Shown here one piece after another: positions 1-5,974 of a stretch of 6,302 bases of DNA. Position 1 is the first letter of the stretch, and each line of letters begins with the position of its first letter. This stretch comes from Deltaproteobacteria bacterium (GTDB lineage: Bacteria; Desulfobacterota; Desulfarculia; Adiutricales; Adiutricaceae). Location of the stretch: positions 1 to 6,302 of the forward strand of contig JAIRZX010000565.1 of the NCBI GenBank assembly GCA_031267005.1. The letters are read 5' to 3'. Under the pieces are notes generated by a model that was given only the letters and a program-made list of their open reading frames with translations, did no database searches and was not told the DNA's origin. A program made the translations under genes and the position numbers.

Positions 1-2
1 CC

Positions 3-254
3 AAGGCTCCCGAAAGCCCCGCCGGGCCGCCAACCGAGGGCCAGACCCTCAAGGCCCCCGACAGCCCCGCCGACTCGGCCCCCGAGGGCCAGGCCGCCAA
101 GGCTCCCGAAAGCCCCGCCGGGCCGCCAACCGAGGGCCAGACCCTCAATTCCCCCTACAACCCCGCCGACTCGGCCCCCGAGAACCAGGCCGTCAAAACC
201 GCCGACTCAACCCCCGAAAGCCACGCCGGGCCGCCCACCGAGGGCCAGGCCGCC
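3..254 (+). repeat. In-frame tandem repeats, 48-bp unit within a 96-bp higher-order unit
   Basis: Five consecutive units encode KAPESPAGPPTEGQTL-like peptides. Units 1-4 are 16 residues each (3-50, 51-98, 99-146, 147-194); unit 5 is 20 residues (195-254). Units alternate between a PAGPPTEGQ type and a PADSAPEGQ type, so the true period is 96 bp. Bases 1-52 recur without change at 97-148, which indicates a recent duplication. Unit 4 has diverged (NSPYNPADSAPENQAV). All unit lengths are multiples of three, so copy-number change keeps the frame. The array probably continues to the left of the window. Confidence 0.92.
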
Positions 255-2609
255 AAGGCCGAGAAGCCCCTCCCCCTGACCAAGAAGGAACTCCGCGCAC
301 AGAAGCGGGAACTCTTAGAGCTGGCGAACGCCCCGCCCAAACCGGACGCCGAGACCTGCAAGTGGTTCCTCGCGTCGCTGATACTCCTCTCCCTGCCCCG
401 CGTTCGCAACGAAAACGCCGACAAATGCTTCCCGCTCTTGGACGTCGTGCCAGACGCCCCCGAGCTCGCCCCCCTGCTCGCCTCCGCCCTCGCCGCCGTT
501 TCCGTCTGGATCCTGATTGGCGGGGGCAAAACTGAGGACGCCGACCGCCACCTTTCACGGATGTTCAACCTCCCCCGTTTCGGGAGCCTCAAGGACTCCC
601 GCCAGCACTTCGCGGCCTGCATCGTACGGGCGCTCCGGAGAGCCCCCGTAAACTACGGGCCCGGCGCCGGCCTTCCCGGGCGTGAGGGGGCCGTCGCCAA
701 CATGAACAGCCTCATCCCCCGCCTCCCGCAACCCGAAGACGCGTGCTACTGCACCTGGTTCCTCTCGGCGTTCTCCTTCCTCTTCGACCCCAAGCCGGCC
801 GACTTGGAGGAGATGGCCCGCGGCTTCCAGCGCTGGGGGCAACCCAACGTGCCTCTCTTCAAGCTCGGCTGGGAAGCCTTCGCGGCCAGGGTCGCCTTTG
901 ACGCCAAGGCCCCCGGCGCGTCCTCCGCCGCCCTGGGGCGCGTGGAGGCCCTCTCGTCCTCGGGCGGCTTCAAGCTGCTGTCCTCCGACCGCCGCTCCCG
1001 CGGCATTTCCCCGGTTTCCCAGGTCGCCTCCGACTTCGGGGCCTCCCTGAGCCGGATGGCGCCGGGCGACGCCAAGAGGGCCGTCGCCGCCCTGGCGCCC
1101 CCCCTCGCCCGGGGGGAGATCTCCCGCCCTGCCTTCGCGGCGCTGGTCCGGCCCTTCTCCCTCTCGAGCCCCCTGGAGTTCCAGGAGGCCGTGATGGACG
1201 CGGTGGAGGAGGGGCTTTTCGGGGACGGCCTCCCCGAACTCCAGGCCGTCGTCATGGCGGGGCTCTTGCCGTCCCGCTCGGCCAAGAGGATCGCCCGGTA
1301 CGAATCGGCCTGCGCCGCCTTGAGGGTCCGGGCCACCTCCACCTCCTCCACCTCCTCCTCCTCTTCCGGCGGCGGCGGCGGCACCAACGCGGCGGGCCTC
1401 TGCCTCGGTTTCATCGACGCGGAACTCGCGGCGAGATCGACCGGCGACCCGAGAAAGGCGTTCGCTGCGCTCGCAACCCTCCGCCCCGCTTCCGGGTACG
1501 AGGACGGCGCCTTCGCGTGGGCCTACGCTGCAGCCCTGGTAGCCGCCTCCTGGGGCCCCGCGGGCCGCAGGCCGTCCCCCATGGGCCGCGCGCTGCCCGG
1601 CCCGGACCCGCTCCTCCTCGACCTGTTGCGGCTCCTGCCGTCGGAGGCGGTCCTCGAGACGCCAGCCCTGGGAGAGATCATGCGCGACGCCGCCTGCTTC
1701 TCGGCGTGCGCGGCCATGAACCCCGGGACCGGCCTTGTCCCGCACGACGGGCTCTCTGACGCCGGGGCCTTCGCGGCGGCGTGCCTGAGCGCGGCGTCGG
1801 GCCTCCCCCCGTGCCCAGAGATCCTGGAGGCCGGGGCGCTCCGCGTCGGCCTCGCCCTCTGCGAAGCCCCCCCGGCGGACAGGGAGGCCTTGAAGCCCGC
1901 CATCAGGCTCGCCTACCTCTGCCTCTCCGGCGAACTCCCCCTGGCGCTCCGAAACAAGCTCAAACACGCCTGCGGCCTCGCTCTGGCGCATCTGGGCCTC
2001 GACGACGAGATGGCCGGCTGGCAGGAGCTGTTCGGCCCGGTCCTCCTACACCGCTCCGCCGACAAGTCGGGCGACCTCGTGGGAGACTCCGTGGACGCGC
2101 GCGGGGACCTGCCCCGCCAGCCTTCCTTCATGTTGCCCCCGCAGATCGGGGTCCGCCCGGGAGTCATGTTCTCCAGGATGACCGAAGGCGAGCTGGCGAA
2201 CGACGGCTTGGTGAAGGCCCTTGCGATGACGCTAGGCCGCCCGCCGGAGGAGGCCGACGGCGAGGCCCTAGACGGCTCCGCTACGCCCGCTCCCGAGGAG
2301 GCCGACGGCGGAACCGAGGACGCCCCCGGACGGAAGGCCCACGCCGATGATACCGGCGAGGCCGCCGGAGGCCAGCAGTCCACCGCCTGCGGGACCGACG
2401 GAGGCCAGAAGGCCCCCGCCTGCGGGAAGGAGGGGGCCGAAAGCTGCCACCAAGCCCCCGCCGTCGGGTCCGACGGGGCCGCCGGAGGCCAGAAGGACCC
2501 CGCCGTCGGGTCCGACGGAGCCGCCGGAGGCCAGAAGGACACTGCCAGCAAGAAGGACGGGGCCGAAAGCGGCCAGCAAGCCCCAGCCGTCAGGTCAGAC
2601 GGAGGCTAG
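3..2609 (+). CDS. Large repeat-flanked protein of unknown function (5' end outside window)
   Basis: The frame is open from the window edge, so the start is missing; 868 residues are visible before a TAG stop. A TTG at 438 is only an internal leucine codon: the same frame runs upstream without a stop and encodes in-frame repeats. Order of parts (visible numbering): residues 1-84, five Pro/Ala/Glu/Ser repeats; about 85-745, an Ala/Leu-rich body, probably mostly helical; 445-460, a Thr/Ser run followed by five glycines; about 750-868, a Gly/Asp/Glu/Gln/Lys-rich tail built of 14-residue repeats. Within the body a C-x-WFL motif occurs twice, with tryptophans at residues 121 and 252, each after a Pro/Asp/Glu stretch, suggesting an old internal duplication. 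I recognise no catalytic motif or known domain. A hydrophobic stretch at about 156-175 could be a membrane helix but fits a buried helix equally well. Repeat tails at both ends fit a scaffold, secreted or interaction protein; that is inference. The next gene lies 307 bases downstream on the same strand. Confidence 0.8.
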   Translation, partial: KAPESPAGPPTEGQTLKAPDSPADSAPEGQAAKAPESPAGPPTEGQTLNSPYNPADSAPENQAVKTADSTPESHAGPPTEGQAAKAEKPLPLTKKELRAQKRELLELANAPPKPDAETCKWFLASLILLSLPRVRNENADKCFPLLDVVPDAPELAPLLASALAAVSVWILIGGGKTEDADRHLSRMFNLPRFGSLKDSRQHFAACIVRALRRAPVNYGPGAGLPGREGAVANMNSLIPRLPQPEDACYCTWFLSAFSFLFDPKPADLEEMARGFQRWGQPNVPLFKLGWEAFAARVAFDAKAPGASSAALGRVEALSSSGGFKLLSSDRRSRGISPVSQVASDFGASLSRMAPGDAKRAVAALAPPLARGEISRPAFAALVRPFSLSSPLEFQEAVMDAVEEGLFGDGLPELQAVVMAGLLPSRSAKRIARYESACAALRVRATSTSSTSSSSSGGGGGTNAAGLCLGFIDAELAARSTGDPRKAFAALATLRPASGYEDGAFAWAYAAALVAASWGPAGRRPSPMGRALPGPDPLLLDLLRLLPSEAVLETPALGEIMRDAACFSACAAMNPGTGLVPHDGLSDAGAFAAACLSAASGLPPCPEILEAGALRVGLALCEAPPADREALKPAIRLAYLCLSGELPLALRNKLKHACGLALAHLGLDDEMAGWQELFGPVLLHRSADKSGDLVGDSVDARGDLPRQPSFMLPPQIGVRPGVMFSRMTEGELANDGLVKALAMTLGRPPEEADGEALDGSATPAPEEADGGTEDAPGRKAHADDTGEAAGGQQSTACGTDGGQKAPACGKEGAESCHQAPAVGSDGAAGGQKDPAVGSDGAAGGQKDTASKKDGAESGQQAPAVRSDGG
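1335..1382 (+). repeat. Coding trinucleotide tract (Thr/Ser run, then (GGC)5)
   Basis: An ACC/TCC-type polypyrimidine stretch is followed by five perfect GGC codons at 1368-1382. It encodes TSTSSTSSSSSGGGGG, a flexible linker inside the helical body of the first gene. The strand asymmetry and triplet period make it a likely replication-slippage site that changes linker length without shifting the frame. Confidence 0.85.
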
Positions 2610-2787
2610 AAGGACCCCGCCAGCGGGAAGGACGAGGCCGAAAGTGGCCAGCATGACCCCGCCGGGCGGGCCCGGCGGGGCGGACGGAGCCCAGCATGAC
2701 CCAGCCGGCTGGCCCGACGAAGCCGCAGGAGGCCTAAAGTCTTTCCCCGGCAGGAACGGCTAGGCCGACGGCGGCCAACTGCATCCC
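2343..2787 (+). repeat. Array of 11 degenerate 42-bp units that crosses the stop codon
   Basis: Units encode A-x-G-x-D-G-A-x-x-G-Q-x-x-P peptides. Boundaries: 2343-2384, 2385-2417 (33 bp), 2418-2459, 2460-2501, 2502-2543, 2544-2585, 2586-2618 (33 bp, contains the TAG stop at 2607), 2619-2660, 2661-2703 (43 bp, one extra base), 2704-2745 and 2746-2787 (contains a second TAG at 2761). The fourth and fifth units differ at only 3 of 42 bases by my count. Two units share the same 33-bp short form. The array was therefore once longer as coding sequence; see findings. Confidence 0.88.
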
Positions 2788-2876
2788 CCCCCCGCGCGAA
2801 CCCCGCAAAGCAGACGTAGACGGCTCAGGCGTCCCCGGCATCCCCAGCCCCACGGCAACTCGAACGTCCGCCAGAC

Positions 2877-2896
2877 GCCCCCCTCCCGCCGGGGGC
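2877..2896 (+). promoter_or_regulatory. Possible GC hairpin just upstream of the second gene
   Basis: GCCCCC at 2877-2882 can pair with GGGGGC at 2891-2896 around an 8-base loop. It ends about 20 bases before the ATG. No T-run follows, so it is not a standard intrinsic terminator. It could affect translation initiation or stop read-through from upstream, but a 6-bp GC stem is easily met by chance in DNA this rich in G and C. Confidence 0.25.
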
Positions 2897-2902
2897 AACT
2901 AT

Positions 2903-2909
2903 AAAGGGA
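2903..2909 (+). promoter_or_regulatory. Ribosome binding site of the 478-residue protein
   Basis: AAAGGGA, a partial Shine-Dalgarno match, lies 7 bases before the ATG at 2917. It supports that start over the later in-frame ATG at codon 50, which would discard the acidic N-terminal region. Confidence 0.5.
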
Positions 2910-2916
2910 AACCGCG

Positions 2917-4353
2917 ATGTCAGAAAACGAAACGCCCAACCCTCAAGACTCGACTCCCGAACAGGAGGGCGAGGCCGAAGCGCACAGCGGCGACGCCCCC
3001 CGCCGCGCCGGTCCCGACGGCGGCGAAAAGGAAGACGGCCCTCTTCGAGAGGACCCCGACGGCATGGCGGAAAGCCACGCCGGACCGGCCGGCGGCTACT
3101 TGGAGAAGGAGTTAAAGCAACTCAATACCCTGAAAGCCATCTACAAGCGTTTGACCGGTGACGGAGACCCAGTCCGTGAGGAATACGTCCGCAACTCTAA
3201 CAAAAAAGTCGACGCCTTTTGGGCCTACATTGGTCCCGGGCTAGGAGCGCCGCCCTTGGCCGAGCTCCATCAAGCGCTCCCGCCGGTCGCCCGGGGCGCT
3301 TTGCCTAGCCCCCCGCCTATTAGCCCCGGCCCGGCGGAAGGCAGATCCCCGAAACCCCCGGAGCACCCTGCCCCCGACCCGGCCCTGCCCCCGCCGAAGC
3401 GCGTCCAGAAGGAGGCGGCCTGGTACGCCGCCCAGCTGCTCCCGTACTACGAGGAAGAGAAAAAGCTCCAGGAACGCTCCCGCAACGCCTCTTCCAAGGT
3501 GAAGGCGTTAATGGAGTACGCCGGGATCTCCGGCGGGCCCGATCCGCTGGCGTTGCCGTTCGAACTGCGCACCTTGGACAAGGGGCTGACGGCCGCGGCC
3601 GCCGTCTCGTTCGCTGAGGGCGGGGACTACTCCCGCGCCCTCGAGGCCCTGGCCGAGGACCGGTGGATGCGCTTCGACACGCGCGCCAAGATCGACACGC
3701 TCGTCCTGACGGCCGTCGGCCTGACCGCGGAGAACAAGCTGAAGGAGAGAAACTGCGCTTTAAAGCTCATTAAGAAATACGCGGACCTCGCGCAGGACAA
3801 GTCCTCCCTCAACAGGGCCGTGCGGTTGACGAAGCGGGCCGAAATAGAGAAACGCGTTCCCGACTCGCTGAGGTACAGGCCGCCCGCCCCGGCAAGGAGG
3901 ACGGCAGAGCCTCCGGCGGTACCCGTTAAACCCGCTCCGTCCGCCCCTCCGGAAAACCCGGAGGCGGCCGCGCCGCCCGCGCCCCAGACGTACCTGGCGA
4001 GCGCCGAGCCGGCCCCTGAGCGCCGCATGGAGGCAGAGCCGTCCTGGCCCACGGGGATAAACGCCCCAGACGGGCCTTCACGGGAGGAGGAGGAGGAGGA
4101 GGAGGAGCAGGAAGGCCTTGGGGGGCCGGACGGCCTCTCTTGGGAGCCGGAAGACCTTGGAGACATGGAGGCAGACTGGCAATCCGGGTCAGTTAAGGAC
4201 ATGGACATATCCGCGCCCCCTGCGGCCCTTGGGAAGGCCCAATCGGCCGCCTCTCAGGAGAAGCCCCGAATCGGCCACTCCGCAGCGGGCGCCCCTTGCA
4301 AGAAGAAGGCCAAACAGAAAGGCAAGAAGGGCGGCGGAGGCAAGCGCCGGTAA
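2917..4353 (+). CDS. 478-residue modular protein with duplicated module, acidic run and Lys-rich tail; unknown function
   Basis: A complete frame from ATG to TAA with a fair ribosome binding site. Parts: 1-60 hydrophilic, acidic and without predicted order; about 61-117 and 163-215, two related modules sharing RN-x-S-x-KV-x-A, a Y(I/A)G turn and a PLA ending; 118-160 proline-rich linker; about 216-312 Ala/Leu/Lys helices, including a TPR-like GGDYSRALEAL at 235-245; 321-360 Pro/Ala linker; 390-397 eight glutamates; 461-478 a strongly basic tail with KKK and KGKK followed by GGGGKRR. There is no signal peptide, membrane helix or catalytic motif that I can see. The basic tail could bind nucleic acid or acidic partners; modules joined by proline linkers suggest a scaffold or adaptor. 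Both are inference. Residues 52-57 (ESHAGP) echo the last N-terminal repeat of the preceding gene. Alternative: a phase- or host-specific accessory protein of a poorly sampled lineage. Confidence 0.85.
   Translation: MSENETPNPQDSTPEQEGEAEAHSGDAPRRAGPDGGEKEDGPLREDPDGMAESHAGPAGGYLEKELKQLNTLKAIYKRLTGDGDPVREEYVRNSNKKVDAFWAYIGPGLGAPPLAELHQALPPVARGALPSPPPISPGPAEGRSPKPPEHPAPDPALPPPKRVQKEAAWYAAQLLPYYEEEKKLQERSRNASSKVKALMEYAGISGGPDPLALPFELRTLDKGLTAAAAVSFAEGGDYSRALEALAEDRWMRFDTRAKIDTLVLTAVGLTAENKLKERNCALKLIKKYADLAQDKSSLNRAVRLTKRAEIEKRVPDSLRYRPPAPARRTAEPPAVPVKPAPSAPPENPEAAAPPAPQTYLASAEPAPERRMEAEPSWPTGINAPDGPSREEEEEEEEQEGLGGPDGLSWEPEDLGDMEADWQSGSVKDMDISAPPAALGKAQSAASQEKPRIGHSAAGAPCKKKAKQKGKKGGGGKRR
4084..4107 (+). 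repeat. (GAG)8 coding microsatellite
   Basis: Eight identical GAG codons encode Glu390-Glu397 in the second gene. Perfect triplet identity without GAA codons points to slippage expansion rather than selection for each residue, and the length may vary between relatives. Confidence 0.9.
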
Positions 4354-4537
4354 CGCCGCCAAGCGCCCCGTCGCCCGGGAAGCCCTTGCGCCCACCCCTC
4401 CCCCCCCTAGAACCGGGCCCCGGGACATTGTTGCCTTAGTCCTGTCCCCAAAGGCGGATACCTTGCGGGAACTCGCTGGGTTCCCAGTGTGGGAGGATGA
4501 GAGGGGAGGTGAGGGTTTTCGCAGTGTAATCTACGTT

Positions 4538-4565
4538 TAGAGCCGCACTCGTAGAGCCGCACTCG
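4538..4565. repeat. Perfect 14-bp tandem duplication
   Basis: TAGAGCCGCACTCG occurs twice head to tail (4538-4551 and 4552-4565). The unit is not a multiple of three and lies in non-coding DNA, consistent with a recent slippage or duplication event without coding constraint. Confidence 0.9.
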
Positions 4566-4893
4566 CTTTTCAAGCCGCCCTTCGACTCCTTGACGTAGGC
4601 CGTCGGGAGCCCCTGGCTCCCACGCTCCCGGTCGCTTGGGAGCTAAAGCAACGCCTTCAAAAAAGTGTCCGCCAGCTGTAAATGAGCTATCATGCCTGTC
4701 GCCCCGGCCCACTTCGGCCCTTCTGCGAGGGAGCCCCCGCTGCGACGCGGGCATCCCCTCCTTGAGGCTGATGATGCTGAGGGATGCAACGGAGCCCTTT
4801 ACGTCGCCCAGGCCTGGAAAGGAGGGTAGCGGCCGTGCTGCCGCAAGGCCGCCAGGGCGGGAAAAGCCCTGTCCCCCTGCTTCCGATATTAGG

Positions 4894-5040
4894 TCACGGA
4901 CTGATAACGGCGCATTGCGTCAAACGGAATTTGAACTTCTTGAGGTCCTTGAGGTCCTTGAGGTCACAGGGCTCCTTGATGCTCTTGAGTTTCCTGAGCC
5001 CGAGCCAGAGGGGGGCGCCCTCGGCCCCATAGGGGATCGC
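4894..5040 (-). other. Lysine-rich open stretch, possible remnant of a second gene
   Basis: Read on the minus strand from 5040, 48 codons are open and then meet TGA at 4896-4894; a TGA also sits directly before it at 5043-5041. The translation includes APLWLGLRKLKSIKEP and three DLK repeats followed by KFKFRL. Its composition is unlike the Gly/Pro/Arg-rich text of shadow frames nearby. There is no start codon near the open end and I recognise no family. It could be debris of a gene that followed rlmE, or chance. Confidence 0.25.
4939..4965. repeat. Three perfect copies of a 9-bp unit
   Basis: CTTGAGGTC is repeated three times in tandem; on the minus strand it reads GACCTCAAG. The unit length is a multiple of three and would encode Asp-Leu-Lys repeats if the minus-strand stretch covering it were ever translated. 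Confidence 0.85.
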
Positions 5041-5089
5041 TCAGCTCCGCCAGGTGGCGCCCCGCTTGCTCCCCGGCGGTATCCCCCCT

Positions 5090-5671
5090 CCCCTTGAAGC
5101 CCAAGCCCACGGCGCAGAACTCCGCGCTCCCCTTGCGCGCCGCTTTGAGCCTCAAGAGGGCCGTCTTTCGGAAGAGTGGCCTTAACTCCCCCTTCGCCCA
5201 TGCCACGGAGCCCCCCCCTCGAAGATCTTGGCCACGGGGGCCCCGCAGGGCTTCAAACGCTCTCGGGCCAGCCGCAAGGCGGCTCTGCCGAGTTCGGGGT
5301 TTCAGGCCGCGTCGGCGTCCTTGCGTCAGGAGGCGGGCGGCGCCAGATCAGATATCACCGCGTTTCAGGGCACCTTGACCGGGATTCCCCCCTGGGAAAG
5401 GTCAAGCGCATCCCCGGCCATGAACTCCAGATTCGGCCTGGATGCGGCGGACAGGGGCTTGACGTCCAATCCCAGGACCTTTCCGGAGTGGCCCCCCTGT
5501 CGGCGGCGTACAGGCTCCAGGAGCCCCAGGCCGAGAACCCGCATGCCCTTACCCAAGAGTTTGTGCTTTTCGTCCATCTCTGTGAGCTTGTAGGCGGAGC
5601 GGACGGGGTAGCCCTCTTTCCTGGCCCTGGCCGCAAGTGCCGCCCAGCCTGTCCCTGTCATTGATGGCCAT
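5090..5671 (-). pseudogene. rlmE: Decayed RlmE (FtsJ/RrmJ) 23S rRNA uridine-2'-O-methyltransferase
   Basis: Intact RlmE methylates the ribose of U2552 (E. coli numbering) in the 23S rRNA A-loop with SAM, late in large-subunit assembly. Reading down the minus strand: probable ATG at 5671 (MAINDRDR), then after a frame change EGYPVRSAYKL (Lys codon 5589-5587) and KHKLLGKGMRVLGLG. A broken SAM motif follows, with GSWSLYAADRG in another frame, then GKVLGLDVKPL and NLEFMAGDALD. A TGA stands at 5367-5365, then AVISDLAP (Asp 5349-5347), two more in-frame TGAs, and RALRLARERLKP then VAKIF (Lys 5229-5227). After a frame change at an 8-G run (5212-5219) come RKGSAEFCAVGLGFKG (Glu 5122-5120). The K-D-K-E tetrad known for this family is thus present but scattered over frames. 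At least three stops and several frameshifts rule out a working enzyme. Length and motif order fit the family's usual ~200 residues. Confidence 0.9.
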
Positions 5672-5792
5672 GGCTTCCGCCTTACCTCTTTATACCCATT
5701 CAGTTGCCCCGCAGCCCCGGGCGGCACCTCCCTCAAGCCTGGAACTGGGCTCCCGGGGTCAGGGACGCCGAAACCCAACTCGCTATATCTAG

Positions 5793-5807
5793 CTTGTGCC
5801 ATACAAG
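5793..5807. promoter_or_regulatory. Small inverted repeat in an AT-rich island
   Basis: CTTGT (5793-5797) and ACAAG (5803-5807) form a perfect 5-bp inverted repeat around GCCAT. It sits in the one clearly AT-richer patch of the spacer, next to CTATATCT at 5783-5790. It could be an old operator or promoter element between the divergent rlmE and third gene, but no paired -35/-10 boxes with normal spacing are visible on either strand. Confidence 0.2.
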
Positions 5808-5843
5808 TCGGCTGGCCGCTCTCCCCCTGCTCCAGGTCCGCCG

Positions 5844-5974
5844 GCAACTCGCTTCGGCTCCCGGGCCGCTTCCGCGCCCGCCTTCCGCCAACGCCCGTTC
5901 GGGTCCCGCGCCGTCCCGCGCCGTCCCGTCCCGTCCCGTCCCGTCCCGGACTCCGGGCAACTCGCCTTCGGCTC
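5844..5974. repeat. Direct repeats flanking a CCGTC pentanucleotide tract
   Basis: The decamer GTCCCGCGCC occurs twice in tandem (5903-5922) and merges into five perfect CCGTC units (5921-5945). On either side stand near-identical copies: GCAACTCGCTTCGGCTC at 5844-5860 and GCAACTCGCCTTCGGCTC from about 5957 to 5974, differing by one inserted C. A period of five cannot be kept in a coding frame, which supports this being non-coding and prone to slippage. Confidence 0.85.

Larger units (their letters stand above)
2788..2916. other. Short non-coding leader between the two large genes
   Basis: No open frame of note remains after the repeat array fades out near 2787. The stretch is C-rich and holds a small hairpin and the ribosome binding site of the next gene. 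I see no convincing -35/-10 promoter; the only AT-rich patch (CAACTATAAAGGG at 2896-2908) lies too close to the start codon to be a normal -10 element. Confidence 0.5.
4354..5089. other. Gene-free region with small tandem duplications
   Basis: No frame on either strand gives a protein that I recognise or that looks intact. Plus-strand frames here have erratic composition. On the minus strand a 48-residue open stretch at 4894-5040 looks more protein-like than the rest but lacks a start and is bounded by stops. I found no convincing intrinsic terminator for the plus-strand gene ending at 4353: GC palindromes near 4414-4424 lack a T-run. The region may hold the eroded remains of a gene downstream of rlmE, or plain spacer. 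Confidence 0.5.

Noticed and set aside
3..254. CRISPR array
   Set aside because: Units are contiguous, in frame, of 48/96 bp and have no variable spacers.
438..440. TTG as the start of the first gene
   Set aside because: The same frame is open to the window edge and encodes in-frame repeats and the first WFL motif upstream, so the real start lies to the left.
470..530. Transmembrane helix in the first gene (about residues 156-175)
   Set aside because: It is hydrophobic but lies in an Ala/Leu-rich helical body without flanking topology signals, so a buried helix is as likely.
555..1991. Long open frame on the minus strand opposite the first gene
   Set aside because: It is Gly/Arg/Glu-rich text typical of an antisense shadow in GC-rich DNA, while the plus-strand frame holds in-frame repeats and balanced helices.
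2607..2609. Amber read-through or recoding at the stop of the first gene
   Set aside because: The downstream array has a +1 base insertion and a second TAG, and no recoding structure is visible; a plain nonsense mutation explains it.
4354..4440. Intrinsic terminator after the second gene
   Set aside because: GC palindromes such as the one near 4414-4424 are imperfect and are not followed by a T-run.
5176..5664. Open frames on the plus strand over the rlmE remnant
   Set aside because: They are antisense to a sequence with clear RlmE motifs and show no protein-like features of their own.
5780..5801. Sigma-54 promoter on the minus strand (TGGCAC)
   Set aside because: The -24 half matches, but the position five bases on reads AGATA instead of a TTGC-type -12 element.
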